Positions 40,878 through 52,776 of a DNA stretch of 64,000 nucleotides are shown here, piece by piece. The stretch is from assembly GCA_008360975.2 (NCBI GenBank), contig CM039184.1, positions 55,766,797 to 55,830,796 of the forward strand. The letters run 5' to 3'. Numbering within the stretch: the first letter of the stretch is position 1; each line of letters begins with the position of its first letter. Source of the DNA: Lichenostomus cassidix (Eukaryota; Chordata; Aves; Passeriformes; Meliphagidae). Under the pieces are notes generated by a model. It worked only from the letters and a program-made list of their open reading frames with translations, was not told the DNA's origin and did not search any database. A program made the translations under genes and the position numbers.

Positions 40878-40895
40878 GGGGGGTGGGGGGGAGGG
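40878..40895 (+). promoter_or_regulatory. G-quadruplex-capable tract before the start codon
   Basis: Six G, one T, seven G, one A and three G lie in a row on the sense strand, which allows four runs of three G with one-base loops. It lies 60-77 bases upstream of the first in-frame ATG. It would be in the 5' UTR RNA if transcription starts upstream of it, or act in promoter DNA otherwise. Confidence 0.6.
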
Positions 40896-40922
40896 AGAGG
40901 AGCCGGGGGAGCGCGCGCTCGT

Positions 40923-40928
40923 ATGTAA
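40923..40928 (+). promoter_or_regulatory. Start-stop upstream ORF (ATGTAA)
   Basis: An ATG is followed at once by TAA, 32 bases before the main LCORL ATG. One base after that stop comes a further ATG at 40929-40931, in a different frame from LCORL, which stays open to the splice donor. If these lie in the mRNA they would be expected to reduce or tune initiation at the main start. Their presence in the transcript depends on the unknown start site. Confidence 0.45.
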
Positions 40929-40954
40929 ATGAGCGGGCGTGAGGTCAGAGGCAG

Positions 40955-41102
40955 ATGGAAAAGGGAACAGAAGGAATGGCCGCCGCGGCTCCCGCTCCTC
41001 CTGCCGCCGCCTCCCAGTGCCGGAGCCCCCGCTGCACGGCGGAGCGCAGGGGAGTCCGCCGAGAACTCGACTCCTGGCGGCACCGGCTCATGCACTGTGT
41101 GG
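40955..41102 (+). CDS. LCORL: LCORL first coding exon (partial gene)
   Basis: This exon encodes the N-terminus of LCORL, a nuclear chromatin-associated protein related to LCOR. LCOR-family long isoforms associate with Polycomb repressive complex 2, and the family carries a helix-turn-helix DNA-binding domain further on. The translation has an acidic-basic start (MEKGTEGM), an Ala/Pro stretch at residues 9-19, then QCRSPRC at 21-27 and [15 protein letters not shown] at 35-49. This last part is the conserved start of LCORL and LCOR long forms. The exon ends at 41102 in phase 1, splitting a Gly codon, with a consensus donor GTAAGAG at 41103. In relatives the next exon continues that Gly with FESILEG, which I could not find in the window. 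Two in-frame starts are possible. ATG 40955 matches the longer mammalian N-terminus as I recall it. ATG 40976 (Met8) has the stronger context, with G at -3 and +4. The gene lies alone, with no neighbour in the window. The locus is linked to body size in several vertebrates. Confidence 0.9.
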
Positions 41103-41533
41103 GTAAGAGAGGGGGCGGCGGCGGCGTGTCCCGGCTGCAGCCGGGGGACCGAGGGGCGGGGAACGGGGTCTGAGAGGGGAACGGGCAGCGGGGCGGGCGA
41201 GGCTCTCCGAGCCCGGCTCTGTCGGGTGGGCGGAGGGGGGAAGCGGGGATGGGGGAGCGGCTCCAGCGGCTTTCTTGGAGGGCGGGAGCGGAGACGGGGT
41301 CTGTAGGGGAGAGCGAAGGTCCTAAGCCGCCTCCAGGCAGCAGAGGGTGGGTGTTACGGCTTCGGCTGGGGCCGCTCGGTCCCTTCCGTCGCCGCCGACC
41401 GAGACCCTTTCTCGGCTCGGGTCCTTTTGTCTCGGTTCCTCATCGTTCGCGCGGCGAGCGCCGGTGGCTGCCCCCCTCCTCTCCTCCTCCATCTCCAGTG
41501 CCTGGGGGGCGGAGGGGGGAAGGGAGCCCGCCT

Positions 41534-41564
41534 CTGTGTGTGTGTGTGTCTGTGTGTGCGTGCG
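41534..41564. repeat. Imperfect (TG)n microsatellite
   Basis: TG repeats broken by one CTG and two CG steps, within the CpG island just inside intron 1. Confidence 0.9.
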
Positions 41565-41900
41565 CCTTTAAGAGGGAGCCGCTCCTGCACTGACGGTTGG
41601 GATTTGAAGTTTTCCCTCCCCCTGGAAGTTGTCATGGCGACGGCAGCTCTCCCCCCGCCCCGGGGCTGCCCCGGTGGCTCTCGTGCCGGGAGGTTCCCCG
41701 GGTCACGTGGCTCCCCCGCGCGTGTCCGGCTGTCGGGGGCGCGCGGGCACCGGCGGCGTTCCCGCCCGGAGGAGCGCCGGGAGCGGGGCTGCTCCGCTGC
41801 GCTCCGCCCGGGCCGTGCAGCCTCCCCTCCCGCCCCGGTCCCTGCAAACGCTGGCATTCGGCACGTGTGCCGCCTCGGGGCGGCGAGCGCTTCGCTCGGG

Positions 41901-41925
41901 TTTTTTGTTTGTTTGTTTGTTTGTA
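41901..41925. repeat. (GTTT)n repeat, about 5 units
   Basis: T run followed by five GTTT-type units. It marks the downstream edge of the CpG island. Confidence 0.9.
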
Positions 41926-44900
41926 TTGGGGAGGTGGGGTGTGAACACTGATGCCAGGAACTGCTTATTTTGTATTGTTTCAACAGACGTTTCCCTTCTT
42001 GGGGAAACAGAATTCTCGATCTTCAAGTAGCGTGTTAAGAGTCAGTGCCGATCCTCCCCGATGTCTGAGCGGGGAAACACAGCTAGTGTGGCTGGCAGGG
42101 AGAGCAGCTCTTCATTCAGTGTTTCTGCTGCGCTTGAGACCAGAGCAAAGGAAGAAGTGAATACCTAACAAGCTGGTACGCCTCTATTTGCAGGCAATTA
42201 GCGCTGTCCGAGTTCGTGGATTTTTTACATTTTTCGGTAACCTGGTATCTGCTTCGTATGTACAAGCTCTTGATCTTGCTGTGTTGCCCCAATAACACTT
42301 GTAAACACCTGTTGTAACACCTGTGTATGTGTTAACATACCTGTGCATCCTTTCACTGTCTTTTTAGTCCTCCAAGTTATAGTATTGTTTAGAAAGCAGT
42401 GCTTGTGTATTTCTGTACACTACTACGCTATGTAACACTTCTAATAAAAAGAATACAGGTTAATTAGAATATGTAGGAGAGCCAGTTTAATCGCATAGAT
42501 GCTGTGATAAGATGTTCAATCTGATGATGGACATCTCTCACAAATGGCACTTTCTGTGGTTGCCTGTTATTTAATGGCATTTCACTTAAAATGTAAACTG
42601 AAATCCTGAAAGTCTGCTTGACGGTGAATGACTGAAGGGACATTTGGGTGGTAATTGTGTACTGCCAGATGTGTTTGGGAAACAGTTGGACAGCACAACC
42701 CACACTGTGAAGGAGTGCAAAGAAATACTATTGGTTGGGTCCTCTCCTGGACAGATCTTCTGGGTTTAGGGAATTTCTTCAAAGTTGCCTTTTGGGTTGC
42801 CCTTTCACTGAGACTTGCAGAGTGCAAAACAGTCACGTAATTACTTACATATTACACTAATGGCTCTGTGGTGGTGCTTTGCATTCAGCTTTGTCTTACT
42901 TGGAATAAAAGTTATTTAGGGTATGATTTCTTTGTATATTCATGATGTAAAAATTCTGTTAATAGAAAGGAGCCCTGAAATTAGTGGCAGCTGCTAAGAA
43001 GAAAGGACATAGGTTATGGTTTAATAGTTAGTCAAGAGCTATCTCGTTAAGAACTACTAACTGGCATGCCGGTTGAGCAGCCTTTATCAGAGAGACAGTG
43101 TAAACAAAGTGGCAAGAAAGTGAGTAGTTGGGATAATGGAGGTAGAGTATGCTGAACAGTTTTGGGCTGGGGTTTTTTGGTGGGGTTTTTTTTTCCCTTT
43201 ACTCCTTTGAATTTTTGTTGCATTAATTTAGTAAAATAACCTACAATAGCTCAAAATAACTTCTAAAGTAAAAATGGTTCATTGTTCTCACTTGCCAAAG
43301 TATTCCTAAAGATTTGAAGAGTCTAACAAAATTAGTATTAACTGGAAGTTCTGAACAGTGGCTGGGTTGATGGCTGAAATGTCAACATGGTGGAGGAAGG
43401 AATGGTGAGTGTGATGGATTTGGTATAATTTACTTTTTCTTTCTCCACTCTTCTCAGGAACCCTATGTTTGTAGCAAAGTGAGAAAACTAATGTGGTAAT
43501 GCAGTAGTCCCCCAATTCCTGAACTAGCTTAATGTCAATCCTAACAAACAAAAAACCCACCAACACCTACAAATTGTTCTACCCTTAAAATTCCTCAAAA
43601 TTATTTAAAAATACTGAAAGATGATATGGTTCTGTGGACTGTCATTTGTGAAGCATCCTGTTCAGAGAGCAGAGTAAGAAAGTACAGGCTCCTTTAACAA
43701 GTCATAGTGTTTCTGCTAAACTTTTTGGATGAACAGCTTTATTTTTATATCTTGTGTCATTTACTGTATTGATACTAAATTTGATATTGGCATTTCTGTA
43801 ATATAATCAGTTGAACACTTTGAAATCCTTTATCTGTCAAGGATTCTACATCTACTTTCTTAATGGAAGTGGTAAACTGAGCCAAATATAACACCTCCAA
43901 GACGGTGATTAAGATTCACAGTGGACATTGTTCATATTTACAGCAGTAAGACTGAAATAATATTCAGTGGGGGGCCAGTGATGGTTAGGGACCTCAACTC
44001 GAAAGATGCAGTTGCTGAATTGTTCGTTGGTCAAAACCTGGTTGCAGACTTAACTCTGAAGCCCACGCATATATATAAAACTTGGGGTTTGCCAGCCTAG
44101 TTTGTTAATTTGTGACCTTCAGAATATGATTTAAAGTCTTGTGTCAAAATGTTCAAACACTTAAAGAATTTGAAAAGGAAAACAGTGATAAAATTTCACT
44201 GACATTACTGCAAATTTGTTTATTTGGTATCTAAACATACTTGAAGGTACAAAGGACTCCACATGGTAGATGAGTGGAACATATGAACAGAAATTTGAAA
44301 TAGGTGTTCAGTACAAAATGTCTGTTCAGCTGGAAATCTTTGTGTGTGTTATGTTGAGCACTAACATTCCTAAGATGCTTAGACTTGTGCTTATTGGATG
44401 TTCTGAACTCTTGCATGACTCAATCAGAGTTCAAAACTAGATGCTCTTAAAAGGCACCTGGAGATCTCAGTTCTGTTGATGTCCTTTCAGCTACATGGTA
44501 CATGCTAACAAGTACTGCTCACAACAGTGCTCACTGGTATGTTTTGTCCTAGGTACAGTCTTTGTGACATAACAAACACAAAATACCCTAATTCTAAATT
44601 GAGAAAGCTCAGAGTTGAAGTACCAGACTTAGCCAGTAACTGAGTTCTGTGGCGGTTTAAATTGCAAGGTATTTTATAGAGGTGACTATCAGAAGGGTTA
44701 AAAATTGCTCTCCGGTGCTCTTTGATTAAAACTTTGTAATATGAATTGATTCATTCTATTCCATTGGGTTGAGAGGCTTTGTCAGTATGGAGCTGTAAGT
44801 CTAGCTTTGCAATCAGCCTTAAGAAACAGGATTTATGCAGGTTTTTTTTAGCAGTAATTGATCCCACTGCCTGATTTCATTTGAACTTCATCGGTAGAGT

Positions 44901-46002
44901 GTTGGCAAGTACTTTGAGTTCCCATTGCTTTCAATAGGCACAGAGGAGAGACCGAGGAATTGCTGGGATACAAGAAAGCTTCAAGCACAAGGTTGGGCTT
45001 CTTGCTAACTTATCTAAGTAGTCTGTGGCTGAGATATGGAGCAGTAACATGAGGCTTTTTAATGGAAAGTGCCAGGTAACTCCAACCAAGGATGTTGGAA
45101 CCTTGCTAGGACCCTGCAGTGTGTTATGAAAATATAACAGTGTCTGAGAAAAATTTTCATTTTCAGTGAAAGATTAAAATATTATTGCTACTTTCTCTGA
45201 AAAAAAATATATCACTGTTTGGGTGAAGGGCAGAAGTTTTACTGTTCCTCTGCTGCAGCTCAAGGGCACACATTTGACAGGAAATAGCCTTGGTATTGCT
45301 TTCTTATGAAAACTGAAATTTGATCAAAGTGAAAATCCATTTTTGGATGCTTGTGAAATCTAGCATACAAATACTCCTTTACTCTTGTTACATTTTTTCA
45401 GACTTTTTGCCTTCAAAACTAGTGCATCTAACTCTGTTTTGATAGATCTAGACTTCAGGGGTTTTTTTTTAGTATTTGAGCTTCTGCTTCAGCTTACTAT
45501 TTTTGAACAAGCTGTCTCAAAATTGGACTTTCCAAGCAGAGGAACTCCCCCCCAAACAAAAGACAGCTGCTTCATTTGGTGGTATTCACACACTTGCAAC
45601 ACTCCTGCATTAAGTACCTCCTATCTTTATTCCCTCAATATGCAGCAGTGTTCTCACTTTCCATGTGACTGTAAGTACTTTACAGCAGGTTAATGTCACT
45701 TTTTTTAGTGGTAATGGCAGAAACAGTTTACTACAGGTGTGTAAAGTTCTTGTGTATCTACTAATGATTGTTGTGGTGGCTCAGTGCTCTGTTACCTGTC
45801 AGGCCACTAACAGACTGCATGCAGGAGTTACATGCAGTAATGGCTTCAGTATAATACCTGCTTTGAACTCTTGCTTCCTTGGCACTCCAGCACCTTTCAA
45901 CAGCCAGCAAGCCTGCTATGGCCATAGTGCCATCATCCAATATGATGGGCAGTAATACTGGTGTAAGGTGTTCCTGTGGGTCTGTTGTGCTTTGAGCTGT
46001 GA

Positions 46003-46158
46003 TGTGAAACCTTTTGGAGTGATTCCAGCGTGAAGCAGATCAAGGAAGTAATCTCAGCGTTACTGCAAATGTTGGAAGAACAGGACTTAAATCTAGATCA
46101 GAATCGCAGCACAGGTTCACAGGCAGTTTTTGATGCAATGAGAGAAGATGGTATAATG
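46003..46158 (+). pseudogene. Protein-like open segment, unassigned; possible old processed copy
   Basis: This frame is open for 52 codons between stops. It reads like a real acidic amphipathic helix, VKQIKEVISALLQMLEEQD, then GSQAVFDAMREDGI, rather than the Leu/Phe/Ser-rich noise of neighbouring frames. Just upstream (about 45880-45950), another frame gives a Ser/Ala-rich string containing SKPAMAIVPSSNMMGSN. Downstream frames are broken by stops, and an AATAAATAAA lies near 46429. Together this suggests the remains of a processed gene copy with frameshifts, but I cannot name the parent. An alternative is an unannotated exon: CCAG precedes 46030 and GTAAGG follows 46157. Chance is also possible. 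Confidence 0.22.
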
Positions 46159-47507
46159 TAAGGGAATAGCTCAAACTAGTATTACACAGTCAGGTGTGCA
46201 AGTTGGCATTAGTGTTGAACACTCACTGTGATCCACAGTTTAAGAATGCAGTGAAGTGCCATTTGGATTGTCAAGTCCCATGGAACTGTTACCAGAATGG
46301 AGAAATTGCAATTATGACTGCATGTTCATGCCTCTTGGATGCTTTCATCAGCACTCATTGGACCCCTGTCTGATCTGCTTTAACTCAGTAGCTAGTCAGC
46401 TGGCTGTTGAGGAGTTGGGGGTTTGCAAAAATAAATAAAAATCTGATGGATGCTTCTGCTAGCACAAGGATATGGATGGGCCTTTGCAAGAGAAGAAGCA
46501 TGGGTAATAACGAAGGGAGCCACTCGATTGGTTTAGCTGACCGGATTGGAACAGTCCTAAACGTACCATCCCAATTTTCCCTGAACAAAACAGGTTAACA
46601 AAAGAGGAAAAAATGGTCAGTGTGTGTATATAGGGCCTTTGGAAGTTGCTGTGGTGTATGTATTGCGCTAACTGTCTTTAGATTGAAGTAAGAGAAAACA
46701 CATGGGCTTTGTTTTGCTGGTGTTGGACTATCTTTATTTCAAATATGTAGTGTTAAATCTCTCAGAAAGAAGTAATTGCCCACTGCTGTCACTGTGTGTT
46801 TTTCAAGGGCTATCTTATGGTTGACTCTTGAGAGAAATCTCTACGTGGTGAAAACAATACAAGAAAAGTTAGATTAATGACACCCAGAGACTTAGTTGAA
46901 AAGGGGGAGGGAGGAAGTTCTGTGTGTTTAGCAGTAGATGCAGTACTAGTTCATTGATCCCTTGTGAACCTGCAGTTGTAAGGATCTATGGAGCATAATT
47001 TTTCTGAAAGACAAAACTGCACCTGCTACACAAACTAATCCATGGATTGTGTGGGGTTTAAGCAGCGCTTGGTTTGAATTCTTTGTACTTGGAACAGAAA
47101 GGTGTTGCTGGGCATGCAAGTAGATGCAAGTAGTGTTGATAAAACCTGTGATTGTTTTTGGTGCTCCCTATGTCTAGATACTGGTATGTGGAAGCAGTTC
47201 AATTTTTAAGTGTTCCAGGAACTACTGTAATCTTTGTCAGTGTTTCTAGGCATAGCTTGAACTTTATTGTATGTTCTTATATGGTAGCTGTTTACTTTTT
47301 ATGTGACTGATGGAGAGCTGAGAAATTTAAACTCTGATAATCTTTCTGCATTATAGGCACTGAGAATTTCCTAAGCTGGAACTTGTGTAAACCAAAACCA
47401 TGGAGTGCAAATAAAGTCACTCTAACTCCCTCTCAGTTCTTCCCTTGATTTGGCATTCAGTAACTGTGTACTCTAATGCTTGAGGTTGGTAGTTTTCAGG
47501 GGATTGA

Positions 47508-47528
47508 TTTTTTTTTTTTTTTTTTTTT
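47508..47528. repeat. Poly-T run, 21 bp
   Basis: Twenty-one consecutive T residues in intron 1. No retroposed body is recognised next to it. Confidence 0.95.
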
Positions 47529-49231
47529 CGTTGATGCATAACACAATTTTATTGTTTTTCTTTCTGAACTCATTGTACCTACCTTCATGATTTATGTTGC
47601 GTGGTATGAGCATTCATTTATGAAACAGTTTAACAAACTAGGCTGTAAAACTAATCTAGCTTAACTAACCTAGAAAACAGGAGAGGAAACGTGGCAGGAG
47701 GAGGAAGAGGAAAGAAAAGGTCAGGTCTGGTTTAACTTGGATCAGTTTTCTAATCAGGTTTACTATGTACCTGTTCTTTCTCCTGAGTTAAGTGTAAGTA
47801 GCTTTGCTGGGGAGAACAAGGCTTCTGATTTTTAGCAACTGCTTATTTTAGCAACAGTTTTTTGTGGGTTTGAAGTGAGCTGGAAACTAAGTTGGCTCTA
47901 GAGTGTCCTAACTAACAAAACTGTTGATGAGAGAAAATACAGTACCACTAACAATTAAGGTCTTTCCACTTGTTCTCCCTTTGTAGTGGAGCTTGTCTGG
48001 TGTAACAGTGACCTGCCCTTCTGTTTTAAGTTAGTCTGGGAGGCCTACTGTGAATTTTTTTGTTGTTACTCTGGTTGATTTTCTGTTGGTGGAGTCTCCT
48101 GAACTGTCTTGCTATGTAAGGGTAATAATAATAGGAATGTGTTATGCTGATCAATTTATCAGATCAGTCTATTTTGTTGAGGAGCTGTATTCCAGCTACT
48201 GGCAAATGGCCAAGGCTTGTACTGCCTGCAGCTCAAATGGGAAAAATTAGTACCTCTTTCCCTTTTCGACCCTTGCCTTTTTATTTTTCAGCTGTATTAT
48301 ATGGGTGTTTTGGGTAGAGTTACAATGGATCCCTTCTTCTTGAATATGACTCAAGTATCAGGGCTTCAAACAAAGTTGTTATTCTAACCTTTAGAGTTCA
48401 GTGTGTTTATGTAAAGTGTAGAGGTCAGGCGGGGCTTTATAGACTTCACTAACTTAAAATTCTTTGTCCCAGTTAGAACCACTGTCTTTTATGTTATTCT
48501 TGAACCTTGCTCTCTTCAATATGCTTGGTTGTAACTTTGATAAGATAGGTTGAAACATTAATAGAGGTTGGAACAGCACTGAATTGGTGTGATTCACATG
48601 TATAGTATCAAACTTCTGAAAAGTAAGATGACATAAATTTAGCTACCATACATTAGGGAAAAAAAACCACAGAACACAAAAGCAAACAAAACTGAAATCA
48701 AACACAACCTTGTTTAGGGGTATAAAGTTGTTATGTGATACAACTCTTCTTTTTCCACTGCTAATCTACCACTTTATCCTTCCATTCACTAAAGGCATAA
48801 AGAAGCCAGGGAGAAGGAAGGGGAGAATAGAGAAGGTGGATAGTAGTGGCTCATCTGTTTGAGTGTGTAAGGGCACAGAAGATCTATTGCAAAGAGCAGA
48901 GAACTCTGAATCTGCAGAAATGCATAGAGCTGTGGAGGCTGAATTCCTTTTTATGGGGCGTGGTCAGCAGCATGTCACTCTGCAGATCAAAGAGCCACGT
49001 GTCAGGGTTTTTTTTTGTTTCCACTTCTGGCGAAGTCCAGGTTCCTGTGTAGTATCTTGAGAAGCTGGATTAACCCCTTCTTAGATAAACATCCTATTCT
49101 TGGAAAAATTCTTCTAATGTCTCAGCTACTGCTCTTGTGCTTGGTTCTTAACGTTCATCCGGGCTTGTATCTCCATAGCAGCATGTGTTGTATTGCAGGA
49201 GGGAGAGTTGGGTAAATGTCACTAGATGCGA

Positions 49232-49257
49232 TTTTTTTTTTTTTTTTTTTTTTTTTT
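49232..49257. repeat. Poly-T run, 26 bp
   Basis: Twenty-six consecutive T residues, the longest homopolymer in the window. Its exact length is the kind of call that sequencing often gets wrong. Confidence 0.93.
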
Positions 49258-50408
49258 AAGTTTGGTCATAAATGAAAGCTCACTGAATTTGTGACCTCTT
49301 TAACTATGTTCCTTGCTTTCAGTTTCTGTATAACTTAGTAGAGTCCTGATATCCAATTATGAGACATCCTAGCTTTTGGGGCACCTTTTTGTGGCACTCA
49401 TGTTCAAAGTGCTGTTCTGTGGAAAAAAACATTGGTTTTCATGTTTTATTGTAAAATGTTGCTAATTTGTTTTAAAAATGTTAAATTTTCAGGTTATAAG
49501 TATTTATCTTCCTCCTTCCACTGTTCCCAGCCTCTTCAAATCATCTTAAAGGCTAGATAGTCTTACTTCTGAGTAATAGCTCTCACTGTCATAATTCCAC
49601 TGCTTTATAAACCAGCTTTAGTGCATTTCTAGCCTGCTGATCCACTAAGTCAGAGGGCAGTGTAATTAATCTAGGGTTGAATATGCTCCTGCTTTTCATA
49701 ACTTGTCAAAAAGCTTTGCATATCTTACTTAGAAGTTTTATTTTCCATTCTAAAAATACAACACCATTTAGTAATGCCAGGTTAAAATACTGCTGGTGTA
49801 AAATTACTGGACATCTTTTGATTTTCGATGAATTGGTATTGCTGTCATATATAATGTAGATTATAGAAGTCTGCTTTAATGGAGCCCTGCCTGTGACTGC
49901 AGCTGGCAGTTTGGCTCTCAGAACAGAGTGTGCCACAGCAAGGCCTAGCTAAATACGAAGGTCTGACTTTACCTGAGTGTAGCTACTAAGCCCCCTAATC
50001 TGAAAATGGGGGAGGGTTATCAAATGGCTACTGTTTTGTGACCTTAGTTCAGATGTCAGTCATTCTGGTTTTAGCCACAGATGAGGAGGAGAAAAATAGA
50101 CTCTGCTTGAGTTTTACTGCTGCCTTAGGCTGTTCTGTGTATGGGCTTCAGTGCTAGTTGTGACAAACTGTTTCAAAAGTTTGCTGTGCTATCAGCTAAA
50201 TCATGCAGTGATTGTGGAGTTACCTGTGAAGGAGTGAATACTCCTTCAATTTCGTTTTTGTTCCTGGGCCATCTCTATCCTTCTCTCCATCCTTCAACTA
50301 TCATGAGTAGTATTTAACTGACTAAAAACAAGCTGGAAAGTGATACAGTACAATGGCTGTTGGGGAAATACAGTTTATAAACTCACTTCTGCCATTTTGA
50401 AAGGTGTC

Positions 50409-50515
50409 CCTTCCCACAGCAGGGGGCCAGGACTGGAAGAGCTTTAAGGTCCCTTTCAAGCTGATCCCTATCTGCTTGGGAATTTTTCCACCTGTTGTGT
50501 GTTCCATTCTGTTGT
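50409..50515 (+). mobile_element. CR1 LINE 3' tail fragment, decayed
   Basis: The string 'cagcagggggccaggactgg' followed by 'gagctttaaggtccctttca' corresponds to the CR1 3' end, and a later CCATTCTG near 50504 matches the usual final motif after a short insertion. It is more diverged than the 36.4 kb tail. Confidence 0.75.
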
Positions 50516-52742
50516 GGCTTCTGAGGTAGGAGATCTTCCTGTGATATTTAGAGAGTATCAAAGCTCTCCTGATTGAAGTCTTGCACACCTCTTTCTGTTT
50601 TTGCCTAAATCTGAGGAATTGTTCAGTTATAGTTGTCCTGTTATCTGTCAGGAAATGAGATCCTTTGGTCAAAGTAATTGCAGCTGTGCAGCTTTTATTG
50701 GATTCTTTACTTGTTTACAGGTGTATTCCTGCATGTTGTTTAATTAATGTGAAATGAAATGTCATTTGTTTCTCTTTGAGGCCTGCATCGTGCTCTCTTC
50801 TGATGCAGTGAGTCAGACTTCAGGTGTACTTGTATACTTCTTTTAATTGTTGGTTAAATGTAGTGAGGTAAAACCTACTCCTAAGGAAATTGTCTCCTCT
50901 AGGCTGGACCATCTCCTTCAGCATTACTTGTTCTTGTCTTCCTCCTTTTTCGCCAGTTCTGTGCCTGTTTCACATGCACAATTCCCCTCAGGCTTGATGA
51001 AGTTTTGTCTTGAGATGCCAATTCATGTTTAAATTGGTTAAACCATGACAACACATCTGTCATAACTCTAACTGATGTATATGCCATTAGCACTTAATAT
51101 CAGTCTGCTGTAGTGGTGTCCAAAACCATGCACTCTTATTCCATGTCACCAAGCCCTCACAGCTATCTAAGGACTTCAGAAATGTGAGGTGGTTCTTGAT
51201 TTTTGACCTTCCTCTTTTTTCTTAGGTGCCTTACGATAGTTTGTTTGAATCCCTTACTGCTTTTTAAACAGCAACAACAAACCCTCTCTTAAACTGATAC
51301 TGGCCTTACTTTTGAAATGCTGTATATGTTATACCTTCTCAAAAAGAATTTCTTTAACAAGACCGTTAGACTAGTTAGGATATATTGGAAAGTACCTTTA
51401 TTTCCCGCCTGCATCCATGTCAAAGTCTACTGACTCTTGAGCAATTGGATTCTACTCCAGTGAAACAGGATTTAACAAGAAATGATCCATTTGGAGCTTG
51501 TGGTGTCAGTTCTTATCTTGAAATATTGGAAGTGTCCAGAGACCTCTGAGCTTAGTGCTGATGTGAGAAACTGCACTTCAGCACTGACCCTAGATCTACT
51601 TTTGTCCGCAGCCCTTAGAAGCAATCGTAGATTACTCAAGTCCTGGATACCTTGCTATGTCACTTGCACAGAACAGTGCTGTCTTAAAGCTAGAGCTTTT
51701 CAGCAAAACATCAGTGTTTCACTGGAGAATTCACATTAGAGATAAACTGCTCAGTAAATACTAAAATACCAGGGTTTTTGAGGAAGCATTTGTCTGTAAA
51801 TCAGTCACGTCTAAATTACTGTTGTCACCTCTGGCAAGCACTCTTTGTCCCACAAACCTTCAAAGAGTGAACTGAAAATTTAATATATCATGGATTTCTT
51901 ATTTAGGTAGTCATTTATTTAGCTTTTTGCAGTTACACTGCAGGAGAAAAAACTGTGAGAGAAACACACTAATGTGGCCTAAGAAAACTTGCATCATGAA
52001 TTTAGGTTATTGAAGTCTGTGATATTACTTGCTACATGTCTGTTAATTAGTGACTTTAAGAGTACTTGTCTAGTGGTTCAGGAATGGGTTTTGCTGCCCC
52101 ACTCCTGGCTTTATAAGGCCTTTGCTCCAGGTTGTCACATACAGTAGTAGTTTGATGGCTGCTACTTGATGTAACTTGAAGTAATTTCTGGGTCTTTCAT
52201 ATTGTCTGAGGAGATCCTGACATCTTTTCGGACTGAGGAATCAAATCACTCACCTTGTCTGCCCCATTCAGCCACCAGCATCATAAACTAAGAGCCAAAA
52301 CAGCCTCTTTGGCTGCTGTCTGTGAGAGTAGTCACTTGGTAGTGATTGGGACAGTGTATTTGAGAGCTGTTAACTCCCCTTTGCTCTGTGTGGTGCTGCA
52401 CTTCTCCACCTGCCCTTAACTGACCTGATTAAGTGGCATTCAGGGTAGTTGCAAACTGGATACTCGACAGCTTCATCAGTTCAGCATCTCAAGTGGTAAT
52501 CGGGCATTTTCTCCTCTTCCATTCTCAACCATTCTGGTAAGTAATAAATGGTGTTTTGCTCTTTGTGTGAGAGATATGAGTGATCTTGACCTATGAGACT
52601 GATTTAGAAATTTAGTACCCGATAAGTAACTTTATAGGAAGTTTTCCAGAATTCTGGAACTGAGATTTATCTGGTTCCTGCAGAAGTTTCCCTCTTGCTG
52701 GAAATGCAGACTCTAATCACACCTTTCTTTTAAGAAATCCTA

Positions 52743-52776
52743 TTCATGTATTCTTGACCTTCATGTATTCTTGACC
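52743..52776. repeat. 17 bp perfect tandem duplication
   Basis: TTCATGTATTCTTGACC occurs at 52743-52759 and again at 52760-52776 with no mismatch. Confidence 0.95.

Larger units (their letters stand above)
40250..41900. promoter_or_regulatory. LCORL: CpG island over the LCORL promoter and first exon
   Basis: About 1.65 kb of very GC-rich sequence packed with CpGs stands out sharply from the AT-rich DNA on both sides. It surrounds the first coding exon of LCORL. GC boxes include GGGGGCGGTG at 40521-40530, a GGGCGGGCGG string near 40743-40752, and GAGGGGCGGGG around 41151. I see no TATA box upstream of the start codon, which fits a broad, dispersed-start housekeeping promoter. The transcription start cannot be fixed from sequence. 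Many long open frames on both strands here are a result of high GC and are not called as genes. Divergent antisense transcription from such an island is common, but no antisense exon is evident. Confidence 0.93.

Noticed and set aside
41354..41983. 209-codon minus-strand open frame, the longest in the window
   Set aside because: It lies in the CpG island and runs through the TG and GTTT simple repeats. The product is low-complexity and antisense to the LCORL first intron.
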